From Nocardia huaxiensis (GTDB lineage: Bacteria; Actinomycetota; Actinomycetes; Mycobacteriales; Mycobacteriaceae), in assembly GCF_013744875.1 (NCBI RefSeq), contig NZ_CP059399.1, forward strand, positions 8,184,001 to 8,248,000: 64,000 bases of DNA. Reading direction: 5' to 3'. Of the stretch, positions 8,192-21,851 are shown one piece after another. The notes below the pieces were generated by a model. The model did not search any database and was not told where the DNA came from. It saw only the letters and a program-made list of their open reading frames with translations. The stretch's first letter is position 1. Every line of letters begins with the position of its first letter. The position numbers and the translations under genes are program-made.

Positions 8192-10378
8192 TTACGATCC
8201 GGCGAGTGAGTCCAGACGGACGGGGATCCCGTTCAGGTTTGCCATGCCTGATAGGCGTTCTACGTCTTCGAGATTCGTGGACATCAGGTCGTTGACGTTC
8301 GGGCCGCCTGCGGCGTTGGCTCGGTGCCACCCGCCGTTGTGGCCCCAGCCGTGCGGGATGGCGATGGTGCCCGCTGTCAGATCTTCGGTCAGGTGGGCGG
8401 TGGTGTGGATGGTGCCGTGGGGGGAGGTTATGCGGCAGGGGTCGCCATCCGAGATGCCTGCCAGGGCTGCGTCTTTGGGGTTGATGTGGGCGGCGTGGGC
8501 GCGGTTGCCGCGCATGAGGGGTTCGGCGTTGTGCATCCAGGAGTTGTGGGATTTGAGCTCGCGCAGGCCGATCGCACGCAGCGGGTAGGTGGGATCGGTG
8601 GGGCGGTCGGCGAGGGACGCCAGTTCGGTCAGGATTTCGGGCGGGGCGAGCTGGACCCGGTTGTTTTTGTGCTGCACCACTTTTCGGAGTACGCCGGTGG
8701 CGATGCCGTCGGCGAGGACCAGGCCGTGCGGGTGGCGGCGGAGTTTGCCGAGACTGAGGCCGCCGGGGCGGAGGCCGAAGCGGTCGCCGTAGGGGCCGGT
8801 GCGCAGGGCCAGGTCGGCCAGCAGGGGCGGGGTGGGGCGGAGCGCACTGCCGCCGGGAACGCGGCGGCGCAGGGCGCTCAGCAGTCGGGCCGCGGGGCGG
8901 GCGGGGCCGAAGGCGAAGGGCTGCACGCCGATTCGGGTGGCTATGGCGTCGATGATCTGCCATTCCTCGCGGGCCTCGCCGTACGGTTCGAGAACCCGCT
9001 CGGTGTATTGGGTGTACGGGGTCGGGGACAGGGCGGTGAACGGGAGGGGGATGTCGTCGCGTTCCAGGAAGGTGGTGGCGGGCAGGATGTAGTCGGCGGC
9101 GCGGTTGGTGTCGTTGACGTACAGGTCTATGGACACGAACAGGTCGAGTTGGGCCAGGGCGGAAGACAATTCGGCGGGGTTGGGGACCGAGGAGACCGGG
9201 TTGCCCGCGGAGGTGAACAGGGCGCGCAGTTGCCCGGGGCCGGGGGTGGTGATCTCCTTGGCCATGACGGCGGCCGGGAAGGTGCCCAGGACATCCGGGA
9301 AATCGCCTATGCGGGAACGGGTTTTGCCGTAGCCGATCAGGCCCAGGCGCGCATTGAGTTCGGAGACGGCCACCAGTTCCTTGCCGAAGACCGAGCCGCC
9401 GGGGGCGTCGAGGTTGCCGGTCACCAGGGCGAGGGCGTCGATGAGGAAGGCGACCAGGGTGGCGTGGCGGCCCAGGCAGGTGCCGGTGCGGCCGTAGACG
9501 GCGGCGGAACCGGCGCGGGCGAGGTCACGAGCGAGGGTCCGAACACTGTCGGGGTCCAGGCCGGTGATCGGGGCCGTGGCCTCGGGGGTGAAACGCTGGA
9601 CGGCATCCCGTAATTCGCGCGCTCCGGAGGCTTGGCGTTGCAGCGCGGCCTGGTCCTCCAGGCCCTCGGCGAAGATCACCTGCAGCAGCGACGCGAGCAG
9701 CCAAGCGTCACCGTCCGGGCGGATGCCGACATGCTCGAAGAGGCGGGCGGTCTCGGTGCGGCGCGGGTCCACGACCACGACGCGGCCGCCGCGTTTGGGA
9801 ATCGCGGTGAGCTTCTCCCGGATTCGCGGGACGCTCATCGCACTGCCGTGCGAGACAAGGGGGTTCGCGCCGAGCATCAGCAGGAATTCGGTGCGGTCCA
9901 GATCGGGCACCGGGACCGAGGTGAGTGAACCGTAGAGCAGGTGGCTGGCCACAAAACGGTTGTTGATGTCCTGCGAGCCGGCGGAATACACGTGCCGCAG
10001 CCGCGCCGCCATCTGGAATCCAACTATCCACAAGGTGTGTGAATAGGAGAAGGAGGACGGATTGCCGAAATACCAGCCGAGGCTTTCCCTTCCGTGCTCG
10101 CGGAAGATGCCGCGCAGGCGTGCGCCGATATCGTCGAGCGCTTCCTCCCAGGAGACGCGCTCGAATCCGGTTCCGTTGCGCCGCAAGGGATACAGCACGC
10201 GGTCCGGATCGTTCTGGATGTCGGTGAACGCGATGCCCTTCGGACACGCGTTGCCACGCGAGAGCGGATGGTCCTTGTCGGCGCGCAGCTGCACCAGCCT
10301 GCCGTCCTCGACGGTGGCGATCAGTCCGCACAGCGGTTCGCAGATCCGGCAGTAGGTGGGGATTTCGCGCGGGCTCAC
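8192..10378 (-). CDS. molybdopterin-dependent oxidoreductase (formate dehydrogenase/nitrate reductase-like)
   Basis: 728 residues from GTG 10378 (VSPREIPTYCRICEPLCG). The N-terminal CxxCxxxC plus a later cysteine in SRGNACPKG forms a 4Fe-4S site. The bis-MGD binding core follows, with LMLGANPLVSHGSAM, VVVVDPRRTETA, YGRTGTCLGRH, NLDAPGGS and a C-terminal molydopterin dinucleotide-binding domain including HNSWMHNAEPLMRG and IPHGWGHNGGWHRAN. No Tat signal and no electron-transfer partner gene are visible, so it is probably cytoplasmic with a distant partner. The substrate is unknown. It lies 4 bp after mutT3, so they may be co-transcribed. It interrupts the mutT3-thiE adjacency known from mycobacteria. 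Confidence 0.88.
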   Translation of the reverse strand: MSPREIPTYCRICEPLCGLIATVEDGRLVQLRADKDHPLSRGNACPKGIAFTDIQNDPDRVLYPLRRNGTGFERVSWEEALDDIGARLRGIFREHGRESLGWYFGNPSSFSYSHTLWIVGFQMAARLRHVYSAGSQDINNRFVASHLLYGSLTSVPVPDLDRTEFLLMLGANPLVSHGSAMSVPRIREKLTAIPKRGGRVVVVDPRRTETARLFEHVGIRPDGDAWLLASLLQVIFAEGLEDQAALQRQASGARELRDAVQRFTPEATAPITGLDPDSVRTLARDLARAGSAAVYGRTGTCLGRHATLVAFLIDALALVTGNLDAPGGSVFGKELVAVSELNARLGLIGYGKTRSRIGDFPDVLGTFPAAVMAKEITTPGPGQLRALFTSAGNPVSSVPNPAELSSALAQLDLFVSIDLYVNDTNRAADYILPATTFLERDDIPLPFTALSPTPYTQYTERVLEPYGEAREEWQIIDAIATRIGVQPFAFGPARPAARLLSALRRRVPGGSALRPTPPLLADLALRTGPYGDRFGLRPGGLSLGKLRRHPHGLVLADGIATGVLRKVVQHKNNRVQLAPPEILTELASLADRPTDPTYPLRAIGLRELKSHNSWMHNAEPLMRGNRAHAAHINPKDAALAGISDGDPCRITSPHGTIHTTAHLTEDLTAGTIAIPHGWGHNGGWHRANAAGGPNVNDLMSTNLEDVERLSGMANLNGIPVRLDSLAGS

Positions 10379-10382
10379 GCCC

Positions 10383-11066
10383 TCAAGACAACACCTGCGC
10401 CAGAGTGAGCAACAACACATTTCCGGCCAAATCGGTCTCGTCCGAGACGGATTCCCCCGCCGCGATGCGTGCGGTGTGGCCGTTGCCGAGGCCGCCCGCC
10501 TGCAACCACAGGAACCCGCGATCCGCCAGATCGACGGTGCGCGGCAACGCCGCCGCCACCGCCTCGGCATCCACCACGCCGTCCAGATTCACCCGCGTCG
10601 GAATCGCCCGCAGCGTCGGCCAGGCGAGCGCGAATCCGGGGTGCAGCTGCCGGGCGTCCACCTCGTCCTCGGGCACCCACGCCAACTCGGTGCTCTCCGG
10701 ATTGCCGCGGGTGCGCAGCCGGGTAGCGGTGTCGGCAACGACCGTGGTGTAGGTCCAGCCGCTGGGCGCGGTCGCGGTCACCCGGGAGCCGCGCACCCGG
10801 ATGGCGTCGGCCTGGATCCCGGCCTCCTCCTCGGCCTCCCGGACGGCCGCGTGCACGCTGGTCTCGTGACTGTCCAGGGCTCCGCCGGGCAGCGCCCAGG
10901 TGCCGCCCTGATGGCTCCACGCCGCCCGATGCTGCAGCAGCACGGCCGAGCCGCCGCCGGCCAGCGGGGCGCGCAGCAACAATCCGGCAGCCCCGAAACG
11001 ACCCCACTGGCGGGTGCCGTCGGGACTCTCGGCCCAACCGTCCCCGTCACCACGCATACTTCGCAT
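10383..11066 (-). CDS. mutT3: NUDIX hydrolase, MutT3-like
   Basis: About 227 residues. The Nudix box is GALDSHETSV followed by HAAVREAEEEAGI, matching Gx5Ex7REUXEEXGU. Flanking residues RGDGDGWAES and LLQHRAAWSHQGGTWALPGG closely follow mycobacterial MutT3, a sanitising phosphohydrolase that acts on oxidised nucleotides. The position next to glnX also matches. A longer frame reaches 11357, but the region before 11066 is basic and unlike the family. ATG 11066 and ATG 11057 are both plausible starts. Confidence 0.88.
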   Translation of the reverse strand: MRSMRGDGDGWAESPDGTRQWGRFGAAGLLLRAPLAGGGSAVLLQHRAAWSHQGGTWALPGGALDSHETSVHAAVREAEEEAGIQADAIRVRGSRVTATAPSGWTYTTVVADTATRLRTRGNPESTELAWVPEDEVDARQLHPGFALAWPTLRAIPTRVNLDGVVDAEAVAAALPRTVDLADRGFLWLQAGGLGNGHTARIAAGESVSDETDLAGNVLLLTLAQVLS

Positions 11067-11245
11067 CCCATCGTCGAGAAATCCCCGTTCCGCAAGGTTC
11101 CGCGGGACCGGCGCCCCCGAACCCCCTGGAACGGGGCACGCCGCGCCTCCGGCGGGTGTTCCCGCGTCACGGCATCGGTACGTCCACAATAAGCTCAACC
11201 GATATCGACCAGTCGGTCGTTCGGTCTGGTGAGTGGGAGGTGAAC

Positions 11246-12570
11246 ATGGCTCGCACCGAGGAGTTGCGGCTCGAGGAGTTGTCGCCGCGCGTCGCGGCGG
11301 CCACCCTCCGCGACCGCTTCGACACCGCCGAACTGCGGCTGTTCGCCCGCTCGTCACCGGCCAAACTCATTGCCATCGGACTGCTGCTGCTGGGTTTGTG
11401 CGTGGCGGCCGGGGCGGTCACGGCGACGGCGGTGACCGATCGGCAACACGCGCTCGACGTGCTGCTGGATCAGGCCGAGCCGGACGCGTATTCGGCGCAG
11501 CGGCTCTACACCTCGCTGTCGGTGGCCGATGCCTCGGCGGGCACGGCGTTCATCTCCGGCGGCCTCGAACCGAAAGCGGTGCGCGACCGGTACACGCAGG
11601 CCCTCGGCGAGGCGGCCGCGGAACTGGTGACGCAATCCGATCGCAGCGGCGGCGAGGACACGCATCTGCGCACCGGGATTGCCACCGGCCTCCCCGTCTA
11701 CTCCGGACTCGTGGAGACCGCGCGCACCAACAATCGCCTCGGCGAACCGGTCGGCGCCGCCTACCTCAGCGAGGCGTCCAATCTCATGCAGTCGACCATG
11801 CTGCCGATGGCGCACGAACTGCAGGAGCATCGGGCCGCGGCCATCACCGAAACCCAGCGCAATCATGTGCGCCCGCCGTGGCCGGCCATCGTGCTGCCGC
11901 TGCTGGCGGTGGCGGCGCTGACGGTGGCGCAGGTGTTCCTGTTCCGGCACTGGAACCGGGTGCTCAATGCCGGGCTGCTGCTGGCCACCGCCACGATGGT
12001 GGTGCTGCTGTCGTGGACGGTCGTCGCGGGTTTCATCTCGGCGGTCGACACCACCCGCGCCCGCGACGACGGCAGCGTGCCGACCTCGTACCTGACCGAG
12101 AGCCGAATCCTGGTGCAGCAGGCGCGCACCGCGGAAACCCTCAAGCTGGTGCGCCGGGATATGGGCACCGCCTACGACCAGACCTACGACCAGGCCACCG
12201 AGCGGCTGCGCGAGATCCTTGCCGAGTACCCGTCGGACGCGCCCGGGGCCAAGGATGTCGCCACCGCCACCGCCGCCCTGGACCGCTGGCGCGGTGCGCA
12301 TCAGCGGATGAACGACGCGCTCTCGCGGGGCGACTTCATCGGGGCGGGCGCGGTCGCCACCGGGTCGGGGGCCAATGAGGCCACCGCACAGGTCGACGCC
12401 CTGGATCGGGCACTGGCCGACGGCATCGGAGACACTCGATACGAGTTGCGCGCCAACACCTCACACGCCGCACGCACCCTGGATCTGCTGGCGCCGGGCG
12501 CGCTGGTGTTGAGCACCGCGGCCGCCGTACTCATCGCGGCGGGACTGTGGCCGCGACTACGGGAGTACCG

Positions 12571-12574
<4 letters not shown>
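11246..12574 (+). CDS. glnX: GlnX-like multi-pass membrane protein of the pknG operon
   Basis: 442 residues. ATG 11246 is preceded by GGGAGGTG; an upstream frame to 11156 lacks this. Hydrophobic helices lie near residues 34-60, 215-235, 248-272 and 410-435, with a large extracytoplasmic segment between the first two. In corynebacteria and mycobacteria GlnX works with the amino-acid-binding lipoprotein GlnH to pass a glutamate/aspartate signal to the kinase PknG. Here it is first in glnX-glnH-pknG, with its stop overlapping the glnH start (ATGA). Confidence 0.88.
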
Positions 12575-16280
<3,706 letters not shown>

Positions 16281-16394
16281 GCAAACACACACCCGCCGCC
16301 ACTCCAGTTGCATCACACAGCGGTTCGCGGCCGTCTCGATTCTGGACTGACGGAGCGGGGGAGCGAAGCGGAGGGCAAATTAGACAGAGCACAC

Positions 16395-16503
16395 AAAAAC
16401 CCGTGTCGCGCTGCGGTGACCTTCGGGGGCAGCCGAAAGGTCTGCGGGATCGGCGAGGGAAGTTTCGATCCCTACCGCAGCTGTGCGTTTCGCGACACGG
16501 GTT
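16395..16503 (-). terminator. large structured 3' element or terminator downstream of ackA
   Basis: The outer perfect 13-bp stem is AACCCGTGTCGCG (16398-16410) with its complement at 16491-16503. Read on the minus strand it is followed by TTTTT, so it should end ackA-pta transcripts. Nested inside is a 7-bp stem CTGCGGT/ACCGCAG (16411-16417 with 16474-16480). This encloses a GACCTTCGG/CCGAAAGGTC stem with one bulged base and a GGGATCG/CGATCCC stem (16446-16452 with 16466-16472). A second CTGCGG at 16442 and an AGGGA/TCCCT pair compete with these stems, so two folds are possible. It could be a terminator, a small RNA or a regulated element. Confidence 0.6.
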
Positions 16504-16574
16504 CCGGTGGACCGGAGGAACCGGGTCCGGGGATCACCATGCCAAGGGCATCGTGACGATTTCGTGAAGGGTGT

Positions 16575-17771
16575 TCAGCCGACGAGTGCGGCGGCCGCGC
16601 GCGCGATGGCCAGTTCCTCGTTGGTGGGGACCACCAGGACGGCCACCTCGGCGTCGTCGGGCGAGATGCGGCGGGCGGACCGGTCTTTCGCGGTATTGCG
16701 TGCCGCGTCGACCCGGATGCCGTAGCGCTCCAGGTCTTTCAGCGCCGCCGCCCGGACCTTGGCGTCGTTCTCGCCGACCCCGGCGGTGAAGGTGATGGCG
16801 TCCACCCGGCCGAGTTCCACCAGGTACGCGCCGATGTAGCGGCGTAGCCGGTGGATGTAGACGTCGAAGGCGAGTTGCGCTGCGGCGTCTCCGGTTTCGA
16901 TGAGCTGACCGAGTTCGCGGAAGTCGTTGACACCGGACAGGCCCTTGATTCCGGAGTTGCGGTTGAGCAGGGCGTCCACGTCGTCGACGTTCATGTCGGC
17001 GGTGCGGATCAGGTGGAAGAGGATGCCGGGGTCCAGATCACCGGAGCGGGTGCCCATGACCAGGCCCTCCAGCGGGGTGAGGCCCATGGTGGTGTCGACG
17101 GCCCGGTCCCCGCGAATCGCGGAGGCGGAAGCGCCGTTGCCCAGGTGCAGCACGATCTGGTTCACGTCGGCGCGGTCGCGGCCGAGGAACTTCGCCACCT
17201 GACCGGACACGTAGTCGTGTGAGGTGCCGTGGAAGCCGTACTTGCGGACACCGTGCGCGGCAGCGACTTTCGCGTCGACGGCGTAGGTTTTCGCGGCGTC
17301 CGGCAGGTGATGGAAGAACGCGGTGTCGAACACCGCCACCTGCGGGATGTCCGGCAGCAGCCCGCGCGCGCTCTCGATGCCCACCACATTCGCCGGATTG
17401 TGCAGCGGCGCAAGGGAGGACAGGTCGGCGATGGTACGAACCACCTCGTCGGTGATCAGCGTGGGCTCGTAGAAGACCTCGCCGCCGTGCACCACCCGGT
17501 GACCGACCGCGCCCAGGTTCTCGTCCGCGAGGTCGTGCCCGCTCTCGGTGAACAGGTCGAACACCAGGCGCAATCCGGCCGCGTGGTCGGGCACCGCGCC
17601 ATCGTGCGTGAAAGTCTTTCCGTCACTTTTGTGTTCGATGGTGGGCGAGCCGTCGGCGACCGGTTCGCCGATGCGCTGCACCACCCCGGACGCCACCACA
17701 TCCGCCGAATTCGCGTCCAGCAGCTGGTATTTGATCGACGAGGATCCCGAGTTGATGACGAGAACCTTCAC
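16575..17771 (-). CDS. ackA: acetate kinase
   Basis: 398 residues, family-typical. It interconverts acetyl phosphate and acetate with ATP. Motifs are [16 protein letters not shown] at the N-terminus, [41 protein letters not shown] and FTAGVGEN near the C-terminus. It overlaps pta by 4 nt (ATGA), so the two are translationally coupled. It is convergent with pknG. Confidence 0.97.
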   Translation of the reverse strand: MKVLVINSGSSSIKYQLLDANSADVVASGVVQRIGEPVADGSPTIEHKSDGKTFTHDGAVPDHAAGLRLVFDLFTESGHDLADENLGAVGHRVVHGGEVFYEPTLITDEVVRTIADLSSLAPLHNPANVVGIESARGLLPDIPQVAVFDTAFFHHLPDAAKTYAVDAKVAAAHGVRKYGFHGTSHDYVSGQVAKFLGRDRADVNQIVLHLGNGASASAIRGDRAVDTTMGLTPLEGLVMGTRSGDLDPGILFHLIRTADMNVDDVDALLNRNSGIKGLSGVNDFRELGQLIETGDAAAQLAFDVYIHRLRRYIGAYLVELGRVDAITFTAGVGENDAKVRAAALKDLERYGIRVDAARNTAKDRSARRISPDDAEVAVLVVPTNEELAIARAAAALVG

Positions 17772-19846
17772 AGTGCCTCCTGCTGCGCCTGAATGGCGGT
17801 GATGGCCACGGTGTTCACGATGTCGGCGACCAGCGCGCCGCGCGACAGGTCGTTGACCGGCTTGCGCAGACCCTGCAGCACCGGGCCGATGGCGACCGCG
17901 CCGGCACTGCGCTGCACGGCCTTGTAGGTGTTGTTACCCGTATTCAGGTCGGGGAAAATGAAGACCGTCGCCCGGCCCGCCACCTCGGAATTCGGCAGCT
18001 TGGTGCTGGCCACGGTGGGCTCGATGGCCGCGTCGTACTGGATCGGCCCCTCCACCAGCAATTCCGGCGAGCGTTCGTGCACCAGCTTGGTGGCGGTGCG
18101 CACCTTGTCCACATCCGCGCCGGACCCGGATTCGCCCGTCGAGTAGGACAGCATGGCCACCTTCGGATCGATGCCGAACTGGGCGGCGGTGCGCGCCGAG
18201 GAGATCGCGATATCGGCCAGCTGCTCGGAGGTCGGATCCGGCACGACGGCGCAATCGCCGTACACCAGAACACGATCCGCGAGACACATGAGGAACACAC
18301 TCGACACCGTGGAGACGCCCGGCTGGGTCTTGATGATCTCGAAGGAGGGCCGGATGGTGTGCGCGGTGGTGTGCGCGGCGCCCGACACCATGCCGTCGGC
18401 GACGCCCATCTGCACCATCATGGTGCCGAAATACGAGATGTCGGTCAGGTATTCGCGGGCGCGGTCGACCGTCATGCCCTTGTGGGCGCGCAGCCGCGCG
18501 TACTCCTCGGCGAATTCGTCACGCAGCGGGCAGGTTCGGGGATCGAGCACCTCGGCGGCGTCGATGTTCACACCCAGTTCGGCGGCGCGGCCGCGCACGG
18601 TCGCCTCGTCACCGAGAATGGTGAGATCGGCGATCTTGCGCTGCAGCACCCGGCCGGCGGCGCGCAGAATGCGGTCGTCGTCGCCCTCGGGCAGCACGAT
18701 GCGCTTGCGATCACCCCGCGCCCGCTCGATCAACTGGTATTCGAACATCTGCGGCGTGACCACGCTGGGGATCGGAACTTCGATCTGCCGCAACAGTTCC
18801 CGCGCGTCCACCCGCTCCTCCATGAGCGCCAGCGCGGTATCCACCTTGCGGATGCTGGACAGCGAAACCCGCCCGCGGGTGCGGGATACGGCCTTGGCGG
18901 TCTCGAAGGTGCCGAGATTGGTGGACAGGATGGGCAGCTTCGGCTTCAGCCCCTCCATGAGGCGTTCGATGGTCGGCTTCGGGCGCATGCCGCCGTTCAT
19001 GATGATGCCCGCCAGCGACGGAAAACCCGCTGCCTCATGGGCATTCACGAGCGCCAGCAGCACATCCGAGCGGTCACCGGGGGCGATGACCGCCATGCCC
19101 TCACCCAGACGCTCCAGAATGTGCTCGATGGTCATGGACCCGACGATCACTTCCAGGGCCTCGCGCTGCATGAGTTCCGGGTCGCCACTGTAGATCTCAC
19201 CGTGGATGGCCTCGCACAGCTCCTCCATGGTGGGCGCGGTCAGCAACGGCACCTCGGGCAGCGCCCACGCCGGCACGCCGCCGACCTTCAAGGCGTCGGC
19301 GTCTTCGTCCAGCAGGGCGGGTTCGCAGCGGTTGGCGATGACGGCCACCAGCTTGGCGTGCTCGGAGTTCAGCTCATTGGCGCACAGCTCGACCAGGTGG
19401 CTCAGATCATTGGGCGACCGGCCCGCCCCGCGCACCACCAGCAACACCGGCGCGCCCAGGTTCACGGCGATGCGGGCGTTGTAGCGGAGCTCGCTCGGGC
19501 TGGCCACATCCGTGTAGTCGCTGCCCAGAATGAGCACGGCGTCGCAGTGCTTGGCCATGTCGTGATAGCGCATCACGATCTCGGAGATCGCGGCGTCCGG
19601 ATCGGCGTGCACCTGCTCGTAGTTGACGCCGATGGCCTGCTCGTAGTCCACATCCGCGGTGGAATGCTCCAGCAGCAGTTCCAGGATGTAGTCGCGCTCG
19701 GTGGCCGAGCGGGTGATGGGCCGGAACACGCCCACCCGCGGGGTGGTGGCGGCCAGCATCTGGAGAACGCCGAGCGCCACCGTGGACTTGCCGGTGTCGC
19801 CCTCCGAGGACGCGATGTACACACTGGAAACCGGGGTGGCAGCCAT
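17768..19846 (-). CDS. pta: phosphate acetyltransferase (long form)
   Basis: 692 residues, the long form. An N-terminal P-loop/DRTGG region ([35 protein letters not shown]) precedes the C-terminal phosphotransacetylase domain ([69 protein letters not shown]). It makes acetyl phosphate from acetyl-CoA and phosphate for AckA. It is first in the pta-ackA operon, and its start faces the BacA-like gene across 100 bp. Confidence 0.97.
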   Translation of the reverse strand: MAATPVSSVYIASSEGDTGKSTVALGVLQMLAATTPRVGVFRPITRSATERDYILELLLEHSTADVDYEQAIGVNYEQVHADPDAAISEIVMRYHDMAKHCDAVLILGSDYTDVASPSELRYNARIAVNLGAPVLLVVRGAGRSPNDLSHLVELCANELNSEHAKLVAVIANRCEPALLDEDADALKVGGVPAWALPEVPLLTAPTMEELCEAIHGEIYSGDPELMQREALEVIVGSMTIEHILERLGEGMAVIAPGDRSDVLLALVNAHEAAGFPSLAGIIMNGGMRPKPTIERLMEGLKPKLPILSTNLGTFETAKAVSRTRGRVSLSSIRKVDTALALMEERVDARELLRQIEVPIPSVVTPQMFEYQLIERARGDRKRIVLPEGDDDRILRAAGRVLQRKIADLTILGDEATVRGRAAELGVNIDAAEVLDPRTCPLRDEFAEEYARLRAHKGMTVDRAREYLTDISYFGTMMVQMGVADGMVSGAAHTTAHTIRPSFEIIKTQPGVSTVSSVFLMCLADRVLVYGDCAVVPDPTSEQLADIAISSARTAAQFGIDPKVAMLSYSTGESGSGADVDKVRTATKLVHERSPELLVEGPIQYDAAIEPTVASTKLPNSEVAGRATVFIFPDLNTGNNTYKAVQRSAGAVAIGPVLQGLRKPVNDLSRGALVADIVNTVAITAIQAQQEAL

Positions 19847-19946
19847 GGTCGAAAGCGTACCGATAGGACTTATGTCCCACCGTGCTCAGTGCACCGATGC
19901 GCGTTTCATCACAGGGATAGCCAAGGGTCTGCCATAGGCTCCCCGC

Positions 19947-21851
19947 ATGATCGGAGCCTCCGGACTCGACTGGGGACACGAGGCTCTGCGCAGCCTCTGG
20001 TGGATCACCAAAGCCTTCGCCATCACCGCGGCCCTGTTCCTGGCGGGCACCGCGGCGCTCGTCCGGTTCACCGAGTGGGGCCGGATGTTCTGGCGCATCA
20101 CCGGCGGCTACTTCACCGGGCGGCAGAGCTGGCCCGCATGGGGCCTGTTCGCCGTCGTGCTGCTGCTGGCCGTGTACAGCGTGCGCATGACCGTGCTGGT
20201 CACCTACGTCTACAACGACCTGTTCACCTCGCTCCAGTTCGGTGTGCAGGCGCTGGTGGACGGCAGCGCGGGACCGGACACCGCGCACGCGCGCGAGCTG
20301 TTCTGGCGGGCGCTGACCGTGTTCGGCATCCTGTCGACCATCACCGTGACCATGGGCGTGGTCAGCTACTGGTTGCAGCAGGCTTTCCAAATCCATTGGT
20401 GGACATGGCTGAACACGCGTTACCTGGACGATTGGATGGCGGGCAAGGCGTACTACCGGACCCGGTTCATCGACAAGAGCATCGACAATGCCGACCAGCG
20501 CATCCAGCAGGACGTGTACGACTTCGTCGAAGGGTCGTACTCGCTGATCTTCGGCGGCTCGGTCGGGCCGTACACGGTGAGCGCCAATGGCGTGATCGGC
20601 AGCGGGCTCACCCTGGTGTCGTTCACGCCGATCCTGTGGCGGCTGTCCGGGCCGCTCGACGTCTTCGGCGTGACCGTGCCCAAGGCGCTGGTGTTCGCGG
20701 CGTTCATCTGGATCGCGCTGGCCACCGTGGTCGCGTTCTGGGTGGCGAATCCGCTGATCAAACTGAACTTCTGGTTCCAGCGGCGCACCGCCGACTACCG
20801 TTTCGCGCTGGTGCGGCTGCGGGAGAACGCCGAGAACGTGGCCTTCTACAACGGTGAGCGGCAGGAGCGCAGCGGGCTGAACCTGCGGTTCTCGGCGGTC
20901 ATCGCGAACGCGTGGGCGCGGGTGTACCGGCTGCTGCGGTTCTTCGGGTGGAATCTGGTGACGCAGCAGGTGGGCGGCATCTTCACGATTCTGCTGCTGG
21001 GGCCGCGTGTGTTCGCCGGCACCACCACGATCGGCGATCTGCAGCAGGCGTCGAGCGCGTTCTCCCAGGTGCAGAACGCACTGTCCATGCCGCAGATGTC
21101 GTATGCGGCGTTCACCTACTACCGGGCCACGCTCATCCGGCTCGACGGGCTGCTCGAGGCCGACCGCAAGGGGCGGGAACTGCCTTCGCTCGCAACAGAT
21201 TCCGCTGTCGACGGGCTGGAACTCGATGCGGTGCAGGTGCGCAAGCCGGACGGGACCGTGCTGGTGGACGACCTGCGACTGACGCTGAAACCCGGCGACG
21301 CCCTCGTCATCAAGGGTGATTCCGGCGTCGGGAAGACCACCCTGCTGCGCAGCATCGGTGAATTGTGGCCGTACACCACAGGATCGGTGCGACGGCCACT
21401 CGGGAACGACACACTGTTCCTGTCGCAGCGGCCGTATCTGCCGCTCGGGGATCTGCGCAGCGTCATCGCCTATCCGGCGCCGGCGAGCACCCTGGACGAC
21501 GACTCGGTACGCGAGACGCTGCTCGAGGTCAACCTCGGGCATCTGATCGAGCGATTGGATGAAGAAACCGATTGGGCGTCAACGCTTTCCCCCGGTGAAC
21601 AGCAGCGCGTCGGCTTCGCCCGCATTCTGCTGCTGCAACCCAAGCTGGCCTTCCTGGACGAGGCCACCTCCTCCGTCGACGAGGGCCTCGAATACACGCT
21701 CTACCACCTGGTGCGCACCAAGGCGCCGGACACCGTGCTGGTCAGCGTGGCGCATCGCAGCACGGTGGATCGGCATCACACTCAGCTACTGCACCTGGAA
21801 GGCGGTGGCGCGTGGACGCTTTCGCCCACCAAGGTGGTGGATCGGGCGTGA
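19947..21851 (+). CDS. BacA/SbmA-like ABC transporter (fused membrane and ATPase domains)
   Basis: 634 residues. About five or six helices cover residues 20-290 (FTEWGRMFWRITGGYF; VYNDLFTSLQFG; WWTWLNTRYLDDWMAG), matching the SbmA/BacA/YddA membrane domain. An ATPase domain follows: Walker A GDSGVGKTTLLRS, signature LSPGEQQRVGFARILL and Walker B LAFLDEATSSVD. The closest known type is Rv1819c-like, which imports cobalamin and hydrophilic peptides such as bleomycin in mycobacteria. The gene splits the pta and fgd genes that are adjacent in M. tuberculosis. Its stop abuts the fgd stop with no spacer (TGATCA). Confidence 0.88.
   Translation: MIGASGLDWGHEALRSLWWITKAFAITAALFLAGTAALVRFTEWGRMFWRITGGYFTGRQSWPAWGLFAVVLLLAVYSVRMTVLVTYVYNDLFTSLQFGVQALVDGSAGPDTAHARELFWRALTVFGILSTITVTMGVVSYWLQQAFQIHWWTWLNTRYLDDWMAGKAYYRTRFIDKSIDNADQRIQQDVYDFVEGSYSLIFGGSVGPYTVSANGVIGSGLTLVSFTPILWRLSGPLDVFGVTVPKALVFAAFIWIALATVVAFWVANPLIKLNFWFQRRTADYRFALVRLRENAENVAFYNGERQERSGLNLRFSAVIANAWARVYRLLRFFGWNLVTQQVGGIFTILLLGPRVFAGTTTIGDLQQASSAFSQVQNALSMPQMSYAAFTYYRATLIRLDGLLEADRKGRELPSLATDSAVDGLELDAVQVRKPDGTVLVDDLRLTLKPGDALVIKGDSGVGKTTLLRSIGELWPYTTGSVRRPLGNDTLFLSQRPYLPLGDLRSVIAYPAPASTLDDDSVRETLLEVNLGHLIERLDEETDWASTLSPGEQQRVGFARILLLQPKLAFLDEATSSVDEGLEYTLYHLVRTKAPDTVLVSVAHRSTVDRHHTQLLHLEGGGAWTLSPTKVVDRA

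Noticed and set aside
16411..16480. tRNA gene within the ackA 3' element
   Set aside because: A 7-bp acceptor-like stem and a T-arm-like AGGGA/TCCCT are present, but there is no anticodon arm or usual D-arm, and the surrounding 13-bp stem fits a larger hairpin.
18077..20857. Plus-strand open frame of 926 codons across pta and into the ABC transporter gene
   Set aside because: Product is His/Gly/Arg-rich and lies antisense to pta and out of frame with the BacA-like gene; both of those have unmistakable motifs.
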